64,000 bases of DNA from Epiperipatus broadwayi. Lineage: Eukaryota > Onychophora > Udeonychophora > Euonychophora > Peripatidae. The stretch is from NCBI GenBank assembly GCA_028023455.1, contig JAQFVV010013280.1, positions 1-64,000 of the forward strand, read 5' to 3'. The notes beneath the pieces are model-generated. The model saw nothing but the letters and a program-made list of their open reading frames with translations. It did no database searches and was not told where the DNA came from. Positions within the stretch are counted from its first letter, which is position 1; each line of letters starts with the position of its first letter. This document shows, one piece after another, positions 35,364 to 48,300 of the stretch. Position numbers and translations under genes: made by a program.

Positions 35364-35455
35364 CCAATGGAAGCACTGGGCCTTGGCTCGGACCCTAACG
35401 AGGGTGATAGATTGGTGACGTTTTGTTCATTGAATCCTTGTGGATAATATAAAAA
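35364..35455 (+). promoter_or_regulatory. Element N promoter-like region (CCAAT and TATA boxes)
   Basis: CCAAT at 35364-35368 and TATAAAAA at 35448-35455 are about 85 bases apart, with a TGACG motif between. Copy 2 keeps both on minus (CCAAT at 41114-41110, TATAAAAG at 41024-41017, about 90 apart). Copy 3 keeps TATAAAAA at 53916-53923 but has TCAAT for CCAAT. About 200 bases downstream, copy 1 has CCGTAAGC (35651-35657) and copy 2 a GTAAGAAC at the matching place, which could be a splice donor. Conservation in diverged copies suggests function while the family was active; transcription is not shown. Confidence 0.55.
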
Positions 35456-36984
35456 GGGAAATACGGTTTTTTCTGACAGTTCCAGCATTGTGCGTTTTGA
35501 GAGGTGGTAGGACGCACATACCACACTCTCTATTTAAAAAAAAGAAATGAAAAGACTGTGATACCTTGAACCAGCTATTGCCATCTCCAGAACATTATCT
35601 TCCAATGGAGGCGTCACGGGAATTAAAAACAGGAACCTGGACTCTTATACCGTAAGCTATATGAAATGAACAATTATTAAAATCAATTAAGAACTTTCAT
35701 CAAGTTTTACAAATTGATAAACAAACCAACTTAAATGTGAAAACGGACTCTTATCTGACTTTTGTAAGTTTTTAAATCAAATTAATAATGTTTAATTTTA
35801 TATGTTTTCCGATTGATAAACATCATTTCCATTTTTTTTTCTTATTGTAAAGATTATTTAAATGTATGAAATTTAAGTGGTTTATAGATGCTTGCATGGA
35901 TTCATTTGCGGTTAATTATATTTTGGTTTTCATATTTGATCAAAATATATAGACATTCGATAAATAATGATACCTTACGGTGAGTATCTAAAATGTATTT
36001 ATTCGGATGTCTTTTAAGTTATTGGTGACAACGCAAGTATCTTATGGTGAATACTATTGGGTTACTTATAAGTTTCCCTCTGCGATTGTCGGTATCAATA
36101 ATTTTGTATTTTGATCGTTTATGTTTATTTTGAAATGTTTTTGACCGTGGAATCTATGTAATCGATCTATACCCAACATTTTTAAACAAATCTGTGTGAA
36201 CGTATTTAAATGTTAAATTTAAGTCGGGCGTGAATGGCTATATAGATTTGTAAAGTTATTTTAGGGGAGGGTAATCTTAGGCTATTTGTGTCGTTGTTGA
36301 ATTGGGTCAATGGATTGGATATATTTGTGTAATTAGTAGATGTAGTATGAGTTTCGCTACATGCAGAATCGCTGTATACACCGCACCAACCCTTTACCTA
36401 TGGATGGGATTGTAAGTCGGCAAAAAGGATCGTGGTCCCTTCCTATGGAGTTTTTAGTTTATTGTTCTTCTTGCTATACAGATGTCATATTCCTGTATTG
36501 GACAAGAGTCAATGTTTTCTCTAACTATACTGTTCAGATGTCCATTCCTGACAGTATAGTATATTTGTGCTGTTGTATTTTCATGCTACATTGAATACAT
36601 AAATGTATCAGATGGATTGATGCCAGTTTGGCTGCGAATTTTAGCCTAAGGTTAAATAGGGATAGAATGTTTTATTTTCAAATGCAGATCTATGTAGTCT
36701 ATTCATACTTGACTATCTAAATAAAAATTAAACTTATTGAAATCTTTTTAAATGTAAATTTACAAGTTAATATAAAAATCTAAAAGGTTAAACTTATTCC
36801 TCGAATTTAGAATGATTTTATATGTGCGTAAATAAATATTTTTTTTATGTGTTAATTTCTGGCAGTGGCTTTTATTCTTTTATATTTAAGATATAAAATT
36901 TATATTTTATTATCTCTGCTACTCCACTGAGCTAGTGACTTGGGCTAACAATCTGAATATTTAAATAAAGTGGAATCTTAACAG

Positions 36985-37057
36985 CACGTATCTGCCTACT
37001 CTATAAATTTTTCTAGGCTCAAATGCCTAGATGGCGCCCTGGTAGTTGCAGATATCG
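36985..37057 (+). other. Foldable module near the element N 3' end
   Basis: An outer stem pairs CGTATCTGC (about 36987) with GCAGATATCG (about 37048). Inside it, CTAGGCTCAAATGCCTAG (37013-37030) forms a perfect five-pair hairpin, followed by the palindrome GGCGCC. Copy 2 (39699-39777, minus) keeps the outer stem, the hairpin and GGCGCC; differences in the hairpin fall in the loop, not the stem. It could act as an RNA structure, a transposase-binding site or a terminator-like signal; the sequence does not decide which. Confidence 0.5.
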
Positions 37058-37113
37058 TTTTGCGGTTAGATTCGATCTTCACTTTCATTTCAATCATTAT
37101 AATATATATATAA

Positions 37114-39662
37114 ATCGATAAATTCTAACCACTATTTTGTTCAAAAACATTTACTAAGTTTATCATCAGTGAACTATTTCTAGTTTTAATTCTTATAAAA
37201 TCTCTGTTGGTTTATTTTAGGTGAGATTTCTGCATTTTACTTAACTTGTTGGGTTGACTATGTGGGCCAAATAAATGCAAGTGATTACAAAAAACTATTT
37301 AGTAGGCAAAAAGTTACATTCCAGTGTTTCAGGGATTTTTCTTGATGATTGGATTCTGAATTTAATAAACTTCAGATACACTTAGCAATTAATGTTACTT
37401 CTTTTCAAATAAGTTATACATTCTAGATGTCTAGTTATTTGTCAGTATTGATAAGTACTACATAGCGATATGAAACAAGATTGAATGATTTTGCAACTAG
37501 AATTAAATTATTTCAATTTATACATTGCTGGTCTGTCCACAGATATGGTATATTCCTTCCTTTTCCTCTTTTATAATTGTTTGTTAAGCAATTACGACCC
37601 TTTCTAAAAAGTTTGAACTTGTTTTTCCTTATGATTAAACTTAATTTTTTAGTTTTTTTTTTTAATGATTTTAATTACACTTAATTACAATTCTCATCAA
37701 ATTAAATTTTATCAGTAAAGTTAATTAATGACTTTTTTTAGTTTTTCATCTTTTAAAATAGTTTGTAGCTTTAATTAAATTGTTAATTAATTTTATTAAG
37801 TATATGCCTTTTTTATAACTTAACTTATTAAGAATAAAGAAAGTTTTAGCAATTTTGAGAATCTTTCTTTACATATTTTAGTATAAAACATATTTTGACA
37901 TAAATTCAAATTTAAATAATACATATATAGATATATGAAACCAATGGACAAAAATTTTGTTATTAATTTTCTTTTATTTTTATTTGCCTAAGATCTAATT
38001 TTATTCAGTAATGTTTGTTATAATCCCACACTATGGCTATTGTATTTAAAAAGCTTGTAATACATAACTTGGTTACCATTAGCCAAGTCCATACTACTAC
38101 AATATTTTGAAAGGAACAAATGAAGAAAATAGAAAAGTTACTAGGAAAGTTAATACAACAAATATCTAAGTAATATAATTATAGTAGATGACTGTAAGAA
38201 AGTAGTAGTACTTTGATATCTAAGAAGGATAATTAAAAATAATAAATTACCAACTTACTAATCTTCTCTTAGAATTATGTAACATTTTTGGAATATGCAC
38301 TACTTGCCAATAGCTAAATTTGACTTTAACCAACCATGATAATACCAGATGGATTTAAATGTGGTATTAGAGAAATGCATCACATCTAAGTATAGAGATG
38401 AGTTATAGAAAAGACCAATGAATATTAATTGTCATTATATTATAAAAATACATTTCATTCTATAAGCATTTTTACAGTGATTAAAGTATTGGATTATCAA
38501 GATGTAAATCCAAAATATTGCTATATTCTAAAGAACATTAATCAAATCAAACAGCAATGATTAGACTAAGAAAAGTAACACTTAGAAAGGTGATATCAGA
38601 GTCATTCTTTGGATTCTTTGTTTTCAAAACTTACATTAGTTTTCCAAAAAATATTTTGCAGTTTAAAATAAGATGCTAAAAAAGACAAAATGGAAATTAT
38701 TTAACACATCTATATTTTTCAGACAAAGTGGTTGTTTTTAAAAATGTTTGCATCAAAAAATATTGTAAGAATTATGAGATGAAAGTAAAAAAGTAAAACT
38801 AAAGATAAATTCTAAAAAAAATAAAGCATTGTTCACCTCATTTATTCAGAAAAAGAAAATAAACATTGATAATCAGGAATTATAAAATTGTAGCAACTCT
38901 AAATGGCATTGTCAAGTTATTAAGCATAATTATTAAATTAATCATAGAATTAAATTTGGAAAATCTATTTTTAATACAAATAGTACAAAAAAGAAATGTC
39001 TATATGTTTGAAAATGATGCTTTTTAATATGTTTATTATCAATTGTTACTTGTTCATCAGAGGTATGGCCAAAAAAAAAACATTAGGTAACTCACTGGAA
39101 TATTAAAGTCTTAGGAATAATGAACAAAGATCAAAAACAAAATACATGGCAGAATAAAACTACTGTTATCTCTGGTAATATTAATGTAATTATATGATAG
39201 AAATAAATTTCAGGTAGATATATTGACAAAAAAAATATGGAAATAGATTGAAAGTTTTCAATTTGATCCCAAAAGATTGTTAAAAGTGATGTTTAGATAG
39301 TATCTTGTCTAGGAATCAGACAAATTGGATTTAAATTGGGAAAACTTTCATTCTGCAATTTATTAATTCTAGTTGAAAATCATAATATTAAATAAATTTT
39401 TTAAATTTCAGTCCATTTTTTTTTGTTTTTTTTTAGTTAAATGCCAAAGAAGAGTAAAAATAAGATATACTGAACTCATTGAGTATTCAATGTGAAAAAT
39501 AAATTTTATATAGAAATAGGGAAGAAACAAATAATAAATACAATAAATAGGTTTTTGATTTTATTATCAAAAAGATTTTGACTTCATATATCTATCTTAA
39601 AATATTTTCTTAAAAATTATCAACAATAAAATCTTATAAATTTATAGAATTTTTCAATATAG
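37114..39662. other. AT-rich spacer between the two inverted element N copies
   Basis: No frame above 60 codons, no transposase motif and no repeat alignable elsewhere. A MPKKSKNKIY reading at about 39440 ends at a stop after ten codons. If copies 1 and 2 were long terminal inverted repeats of one 6.5-kb transposon, a transposase would be expected here; none is visible. Confidence 0.4.
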
Positions 39663-41512
39663 AGTATATATATATTATAATGATCAGTGAGAGAATCTTA
39701 ACGTATCTGCACTACAAGGGCGCCCTCTAGGCATTTGAACCTAGAAAATTTATATAGTAAGCAGATACATAAGTTAAGAAAAAAAAATTTGTATATATAT
39801 TTTATTCTGACTGTTAGCCCAATGTCACTAGCTCAGTGGAACAGCAGAAATTTATATTTCATAAATTCCTATCAGAAAATATTCTAAATATTAAAAATAT
39901 AAAATAAGCCACTGTCAGCAATTAACACACAAACATTTATTTACGCACATATATATAAAATTTGACATTATTATTTTAGTATGTTTACTTTGGCATTCAA
40001 CTACATTTTTAACTTTTATTTTGAAGTTCGCACAGATGAATTTAATAGTTTATTTAAGTGTTGAGTATGAATAAACTACATAGATTGCATTTGAAAAGAA
40101 AAATATTTTATTCCCTGATTTAAACTTAGGCCAAAAGTTCACAGCCAAAGCAATGTCAATCCATCTGATATATCGATGTATTCAATGCAGTATGAATATG
40201 ACAGCACAAATACCACACCATCAGGAATGCACATCTGAATAGCATGGTTAAGAAGACATTGTTTCTTGTCCAGTACAGGAATGTCACATCTGTCTGGCAA
40301 AAAGAATAATAAAAAAAGAAAACTCCATAGGAAAAGATTGCAGTCCTTTTGCTGACTTATGATCCCATTCCATAGGAAAAAAGGGAGTGTGCGGTGTATA
40401 ACTCAATCCTGCCCGTAGTGAATCTCATACTACATCTACTAATTACACTGATATATCCAATCCATTGACCCAATTTAACTACGAAACAAATAACCTAAGA
40501 TTACCCTCTCTTAAACTAGCATATATAATTTTAAAAATCTATGCAGACATTGACACCCATCTTAAGTTTAATTTAATGAAAAACAAAAATCATAAAACTT
40601 AAAAGAACAAAAAAATAAATGGAAATGATTTTAAATTAAAAAAATACATCAAACAACATTATTAATATTAATTTACGTTGGTCAGATAGGATTCTATTTG
40701 TATTATTTACTGAAAGGTTTAGAATTTAGAATTCTTATTGTTTTCAAATTAATATTCATTGGAATTCATAAAGTTCTTACGGTTTTAGAAATGTTCATTA
40801 GTTATATAGTTCTTACTATTTTAGAATCCAGCATTAAATCCCCTGATGATCCTGTGGTCCTCAATATAGGAAAAGTGATGTTTCATTTTTTTTATAACAA
40901 CTGAAGGAATTGAAAGTGCGTCTTTCAATCCCTTCACCTCCAACTCTCCGACTTAACACATCTCCATCTTCTCTTAAATTTTTTTCACTCACTAAAACTT
41001 TATTTCTAAACTTTTTCTTTTATATGCAAACTTTCGGATCCAATGGGCATTACATCATTGATGGTGATGGTCTTTTTGCTGAGGTCCGATTCCCTGATGG
41101 ATTTCTTTCATTGGCCATTCTGTTCCTATTGTTTTTCCTCTCCTATCTGACCTTTGCTTATGAATTTTGAAATGCCCAAGGACTAGTTTACTTTTACTAA
41201 TTAAAATTAATCATTTCCATTTTATACAATAGAATTAATTAAATTATTTTGCAAACTTAAGATATATTTTTATTTCTAAATCTTTTTAAGTTTTTGCTTT
41301 TAAAATACTTTTTCTCTTTTTAATAAGGTTTTATTTTAATATTTTTTTTTCATCTGTGCGATTTTATGTATATACGAGTTTAAGATAGAATTAATTTTCA
41401 ATTTTTATGTCTTAAAAAAAAAAGAAGTTTTTAAATGCGAACTTTTCAATGTCACAATTTTTTTTAAAAAATAATGTAACGGCGTATATGCCCATTACAA
41501 TATATATATATC
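39663..41512 (-). mobile_element. Element N, copy 2
   Basis: The minus strand begins TATATATATATTGTAATG near 41512 and ends CATTATAATATATATATA near 39663, the same termini as copy 1. It aligns with copy 1 throughout, with scattered indels not in multiples of three, so no shared protein is encoded. Around 40820-40700 a unit of about 40 bases with GTAAGAAC is present two to three times, where copy 1 has one. The open frames 40698-40904 and 40910-41170 on plus lie antisense to the element and are not conserved. Confidence 0.75.
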
Positions 41513-44500
41513 TAGAGGATTTTTGAAAGATCAATTATTAAGTTAATAGAGCTTATTTTAATTATTTTTGGGCTGAAAATTTTTATTTATAATATATGAT
41601 AAAATGTTGTCATGAAACAATGAGGAATAATATTTAACCAGTTTGAAAAAATGAAAAATTTTAGTAGATCGATCAGTGGAAAATTATATAGAAGTGAAAG
41701 AAGTTAAGTTTATTTTGAAAAAATCATAACATAATAGTACTGTGTAAAACTTAGTATTATGTTTTTGTTTTGATTTCTAAAAATATTATTGTAATCTTAC
41801 AAAATTTATTATATATGTTTAAAACATTTACATTTCTTTTTATCCTATTTTTTATACAAATTTAATTATTAAAAATTATACAAAACATATATTATAAAAT
41901 ATAAGCAACACACTGTGTATTTCATGATTATTATTAAGTGTTAATAAACTACTGACTTTGTTCTTTTCTCTCCTATTCTCAGGATGTAATAGAAGAAAGG
42001 GAAAAATCGTTTGTAATGTTTATTTTAAAAGCATAGCTTAGGATAAAAAATTTAGTATGATAATTCACAAGCGAGATTCCAAAAAATTCATTTTAATGTA
42101 CTTGTAAATGAACCCTATTATTCTTGCATCAAAACCAATTTATTTATCAGATATAAAAATATACTTTTTCAAGAGTTTAAGTATAATTTACAAGTTCATT
42201 TAAATAATTTTTTGAAATTTTGTCTTGTGAATTATTATAGCAAAATTTTCACATTTGACTGTTCTATGATTAGCTTTATATTATCAACATTGCAGAATAT
42301 ATAAAATATAATTTACTTATGGGCTTATTACATTTATTAGAATCTATATTTTATATGATTTATAATAGACATATTTTGAAGAAACAATTTTATTTTTATT
42401 TAATATATGTAATTGTCGATTGATCATTTAAAAATCAAAACAGGCTGTAATTAACATATTTATGACAATTGTTTCAAAATTTACATTCAGATTTAAATAT
42501 TGCTTTTTTTTTAAATCTTCATGTAGGATTTAAAAGTAAACCAATGATCTATTTGATTTAAATAAATATTATTCAAATAAGTTATAGTTCTATTTGAGTA
42601 CATAATTATTACATGCATGAAATTGGTTCTCAGTTTATATAAATAAAAAATACATTTAATCCAAAGCTAAATTTTAATTAATATTTATTGTTTTTAGTAT
42701 GTTGAACTAGCGTAACATGTTTATTAATTAAAGGCAATATAAAATATAATACATACAATTTTAGGCTCTTGATCTTTTTAATATTAATAACTCTGGTGTT
42801 GCTTGCACAATCCATAGATTATGTTTGAGACTTTCACTAATAAAAGTCACTAGATAAAACTCTTCTATCACTCACAAATAATATTTCATTCAGCATAAAT
42901 TAATGTTGGAGCATTTTTTGGCAGTGAATGGTGAAAGAACTTCTTAAATTCAATCTGTTATATTCTATAATTCTGAGCAGAAATCTATCATCTGATTAAT
43001 TTTCTGTTACACACTTCATATAATTATAATTACCTAATAATCTTTTAATTGATAATCTGATTTCTGTACAATAGAACAAAATGAATTAACTTTAAGTCTC
43101 TATGGTTGTGGAATCTGCTATATTCATGTAATAGATTTTAATTTAAATTCTCAACAAACAATTACATAATATGTATCTCAATATTAGATTCAATAATATT
43201 ATATGAATGTCTTCACAGAAATATCATAACTTTCTTCACTTCAAACTGTAGTAACTCATATTTCTTTTCAGATCTTCATAACTAAAAAACTTATCATTAG
43301 TGCTACTATTTATATGTTCATCAATCTCTTTAACCTTCTAGAGTTTCTCAGTTGGTCATAAGAATCTACCACTGCACTAGATTTTATTTCTTATGCTTGA
43401 TAAGTTATTTTCCTTATCATTAAATATGATTTAGTTATTTGACCTAATTATCATGATGCTTCTTTATTATACTTGTATCCAGGAATTGATAAAAATGGAT
43501 TCTAATCACACATACTTGTAACAACATTTTGTACTTCAGAGAGACTGATCTTTATAAGAGTATTATTTTTTGGCATAATAAACAAAAGTAGTGTTTGAAT
43601 TTTTCTTACAAACATATTTTAACTGGAGATACTGAAAAAATAGTGGAAGAACAATGTTGAGGTGATAGAATGGCTGTTACAATATTTCTTGCATATTACA
43701 GTTCTTTTTATGTAATAATTACTTTTTTAATTTATAGCTTTGTCTGTTATATATTTGATTTTGGATGGTAGGCAGGTGCAAAAATATGCCTAAATTATCA
43801 TTCTTTGCAAAAAAAAAACTGCAAATTTTCTGAAAATATATCTTGTGCTATTATTTGCACACCCTTGAAATGATTCAGTATGATCAACATGGCTCCATGT
43901 TATTGTATATAATTGTTGGCACATTAGCTATAACTTGGCATTTGTTAATTTTTTTTTTTAGAAATTTGTTAATATATGTATGGAAAACAGCCAACTATAC
44001 ATAACTATGGGCAAATATTTTTGTAGCTCAACCCCAATCTTGGAGCATAAGTTGCAATTCTTGCAGCAATTGTTATTGGAGATCTACCATATATTAAGAT
44101 ATATCCTTTATAACTATGCATATTTTTTTCTGACATTCCATAAAGTTTGCAAAATACAATGAGATGATTAAAAATTCTTTGATAATCCATGTAAGAGGAA
44201 TTTTATATTTTTGTTAGCTTTTGTCCAGCATGTTACCTAATCACTATTTACCACATTTACATTTTATTTGTCTACATGGTTTACAGAAGTTTAAGTTAGT
44301 AATGATCCTAACTTATTTAATATTCTTGAAAATGCACCATTATGTATTACCATATATTCAAATTAACAATTTGTTGCAATGTCACAGCTCAATAATATAT
44401 TCAACCAATGAAACATACTGGATTGAAGTAAGCTGAGGCTGTTTTGTTTTTAGCCATGATTCTCAATACCAGATTGTAAACAGTAATAAGTTTATATGAT

Positions 44501-45094
44501 GATACATTCAAATATAGGGGAAATTTTTTGATGTCAAACACAACATCTAATACCTCTGTATCTAATGGATTTTAGATTTTTTCATAGCTAAATAATGTTT
44601 ATGATACAAACATCATTTAATGTCTACTTGTATATAACACAAAATCATGTCTACTAAAAATTTATGCCATTTGTAGTAAGTTATGCCAATAACTTACTCT
44701 TAGCTACTATTTTACTGAAAGTTCATTTTTTGCTTTATTCTCAAATCCATTTCTGGTTCTTTTTTAATAAATTATGCTGTGACTGAATCACTTGCACATT
44801 TATTTATTTTTTTAAAAACTACGTTGACACAATTCAACAGATAGAGAATATTCTTTAATTTCTTCATACATTAGTTCTTAGGGCATTTATAAAACTGCTA
44901 TTTTTTATGTATTGGGTTTGTAATCAGTGCTGAATACAATGCATTTTTCAGTATTTGTTCTCAAAGTTATCAATTTTGTCATGAACATTTATAAGCTGTT
45001 TACCCATTTTTTTTAATTTGCTACAATTGGCATATTACTGTAATAGCCAATCAACATCCCATTTGAAGAAACATGTTCTTTTTAGATTGAAACA
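41513..45094. other. AT-rich region, no gene firmly supported
   Basis: A strong-looking 3' splice site occurs near 41951-41982 (TACTGAC, then a pyrimidine run ending CTCAG), followed by 17 codons and a stop; with no partner exon it is only a candidate. The 61-codon minus ORF at 44190-44005 and the 71-codon plus ORF at 44221-44436 have no recognisable motif. Otherwise featureless. Confidence 0.35.
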
Positions 45095-45313
45095 TAAAAC
45101 AGGCAAAACTCTCTATACATATTGCCACTCAGTGCAAGCCAGAATAATCAATGGATGTAAGAAGTCTTGTGCATAAAATCCCAATATAGTGCCTACTTAT
45201 CCAATATCCCTAGACTAGTTTCTGGCTTGTGGCCTTTGTCAGCAAATAGCTTTGGTTATGAGAGTCCAGCTTGCACTGAGTGGCAAACAGTATAGAGAGT
45301 TTTGCCTGTTTTA
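45095..45313. mobile_element. 219-bp MITE with 45-bp terminal inverted repeats
   Basis: 45095-45140 (TAAAACAGGCAAAACTCTCT...) is complementary to 45269-45313 with a few mismatches; both contain GCCACTCAGTGCAAGC or its complement. Both ends are bordered by TA, compatible with a Tc1/mariner-type TA target duplication. The 128-bp centre has no coding potential, so it would depend on a transposase encoded elsewhere. Confidence 0.8.
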
Positions 45314-48300
45314 ATAACAGTTAAGAGTAAACATAAAAAATAGTGATCATGTGATGTTTATTAGATTGAAACATAGTAATAGCCACTGTAATTTCATAAC
45401 AAAATCTATATACATTCCTGTCTTATAATGTGTTAATGTTTCTAAAGTACTTTTGTTCATCAGAATTTAATGTGGAGCACTTTTGTGGTATAATGCATTG
45501 CCTATTCTATGTTACCAATATCTCTAATGTTTGGCACTGATTATTGTTTTTTTGGAAAGATTTTATTTCCTTTTATTTATTAATTATCACAGATATAGAT
45601 CTATGCTCTCTACAGATGACATGATTTCTTTCACTACTTTGGTACTTAATATGTTTTTAATTTTATTTGTAGCATAAAAGAAACTTTCTGTGGTTTACAA
45701 CCTAGTATTGATACTCCAACTTGTAAATCTACTATTACTAGCAAAATATTTATTATTCCTCACCATTCAATTTTCAATGCTATAATTGCTTTAAATGTCT
45801 TTTATATACCAAAGAAATTATTATCTTTTTATAATGATTTAATAAAAATGCTATTTACTTTTATAGTTTGCTTTTTATAAAGAGAATTAAATCAATTAAC
45901 TTTAAGTATTTAAGAGTTTTTGGTTTTAATGCACTATGTACATATAATATTTTGTAGCTTACAAAACCTCAATAAACATGCATTTCGTTATTTACTTTAC
46001 TACTTATATAAATGTCTACAGCAATCGTAGTATTATTTTGAGTGAAAGTGAATTACAACAGGTTTGAAAAAATACAAATTAACGAATTAGAAATAATTTT
46101 GATCAGAATCATAAAAAATGTGAAGATTTCTTAAAATACACCTTGCCTTAAAAGTTCGCTATATCATTACCGAACATGTTATAATGAGTTTTCAGTAGAG
46201 TTTATCAGAAGTTAATTGTTTGCTGAATTATAACATTTTTTAATAAATCATTTTTGAAATGTGCTGGATGAGTTTTTTCTCTATAGTGGAAGTTTTAATT
46301 GTTGATTTGTTTTACTTCTAATAATTTTTTGCTCTTTGTAAATATTTTACTTTAAATAATTTTGAATCGGCTGCAGAAAAGTGTTGCTGTTATTGAATAC
46401 AGTCTGACTTTTTTTGAGGCCATAAAAGAACTGAGCAAAGGATATTTCTAATGTCCATTCTATGCAATCTTGTTATTGTAAATGTTATTACTATGTGATT
46501 ATTCATATTGTATATAAACATAAATAGGTTATTTACAATCAATCATTAGCCAGATTGGTGAGTCTATTGGCTTTGAATTTGGATTGCTGCTTAACAATAG
46601 TTATTTTCTTTTATTTCACAAAAACGGATTCTGGCTTTGTTTTGATTTACAATTTAGACAATGCAGTATTTGTTTTAACTCCTCTTAGCTTTATAAACAA
46701 TTGGAGGAATGCAAGAGAGTTGATTTTAACTTTTTTAAAACTAAAAAAAATTAATAAAGCAATTTAAATGAATATCTTCATACATAATGTTTTTTTTCTT
46801 TTTCAAATAAAACATTTTAACGAACACAAATTTTATTTTAAATTTAAGTTCTAAAAAGTCAAAAAGATGTTATTGTAACATTCAAAAAAATATTTAATTT
46901 TTAAACACGGCCTAATATTTGAACTATTTACAAATGTAAATTTTAGGTTCGTAAAGTACTTTGTATCTTAAATTTAACAATTAGTAATCCCAGAATTGTT
47001 ACAGGATGTAGATGCAGTGTTTAAAAGATCTTTTTAATCAATAAATACATTAATAAAATATAAGAAAGAAAAATCCTGAAAACATTTCAGGAGCTTAAAA
47101 GGGAGAACTCTAATAACTAATTCTAAACAATATTCATTAATCCACTAATTGTTAAAAAAAGTAAGCATTTTATAAATAGTAATATAATAAAAAAAATTAT
47201 GAGTCATTATAAATAAAATTATACTCTTTTTAATGATAGTGACTTTGCTTTAGAGTACAACTTCAACTAAAGACTGTTGTCATTATGTATTGCAGCTAGA
47301 GAAATTCTAACACATATAGAAGTTTACTTTTTCTTTTAATTTATAGAATATTTAATAAGCTTTTTGATATTGTTAGGAGCTTTTTATTGTTTGTAATATT
47401 TTTAATGCAAGAATATTCTTATTAAATGTATAATTATTAAACTTATAATCATGAGATGGTAACAGGTATAATAAAATACTTTGCTTAAAAGCCAGATATA
47501 ACAAAGCCCTTTCTCCTGATATATGATGTTGAATTCTGCTTCTATTACATTTTAAGAAAATTTCCTCCATATTCATATTTTAATTTTGAAAAGAATTATG
47601 GATTTATATAAACTAAATGTCCCATACATATGCATATAGCTTGAAACTAATAATAGATAAATTTTTAGTACTCTGGTAAATCTTTTGAATTACTTCTGTT
47701 GTTTGATGCTGATTTTTAAATTATCTAAGAAATATTACACCACATTCCGAATGGCAGTGAACTCAAATTTAAGTTGCTAAAGCATTATGAATTATTAGAA
47801 GCTTTTGCAATTTTCTTATACCAATGAAAGTTGCAGTAAACATTTAAAGGACCATTTAAAACAAGTAGAGGATGTCTGTCTAGCTTTCATAGTTTTTGTG
47901 CAATCTAAAGTCAAAAATGAATGTGGACTCTGCTTTTGCAATGTAACTGCCATCTGAACACTACATGATTAATACAATTATCAAAACAGATATTTATCCT
48001 CATTTTTTGATTAAAAAAGCAATTGAAAATAAAATCAAATATACATAGATAAATAAATGGGTACTAATTAATTTTATTATGAATGACTTAATTTGTGAAT
48101 AATATAAATTTGTTAATTTTAATTTAATAATACATTAATTATTTTTGGATATATATATTATTTAGTATTATTATTTCTTTTCATAATATTATCTTACAAC
48201 CAGTATGATTTAATGCAATCATAGAATGGTAGCCTTTAAATTTTAAGGTTCATGAATGTCAACTCAGTATCAGTACTTTTCATGTGTGAGCTTAAAAGAT

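Larger units (their letters stand above)
34975..37113 (+). mobile_element. Element N, copy 1 (most complete)
   Basis: Begins in TATATATATATTGTAAC and ends in CATTATAATATATATATA, so the two ends are inverted repeats of about 17 bases in a (TA)n context. The whole length aligns by eye with the minus strand of 41512-39663 (copy 2) and partly with 53550-55740 (copy 3). Shared features include CGCACAGATG near the left end, a CCAAT/TATA region, GGTAATCTTAGG, GGGTCAATGGATTGGATAT, a CCTATGGA-GGGAT block, AGCCTAAGGTTAAA, CCACTGAGCTAGTGAC and a foldable module at 36985-37057. No reading frame is conserved between copies. It is probably a non-autonomous transposable element of a type I cannot assign. 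Confidence 0.75.

Noticed and set aside
36361-36594. 77-codon ORF in element N copy 1
   Set aside because: Copies 2 and 3 align at DNA level but lack the start and carry frame-disrupting indels, so it is not a conserved protein.
37013-37030. Stem-loop similar to a tRNA T-arm (GGTTCAAAT in copy 2)
   Set aside because: No acceptor stem, D-arm or anticodon arm of a tRNA can be placed around it.
37031-37040. TGGCGCCC resembling a tRNA-Lys primer-binding site next to element N
   Set aside because: It is part of the GGCGCC palindrome in the stem-loop module, copy 2 has GGGCGCCC, and it does not follow an LTR ending in CA.
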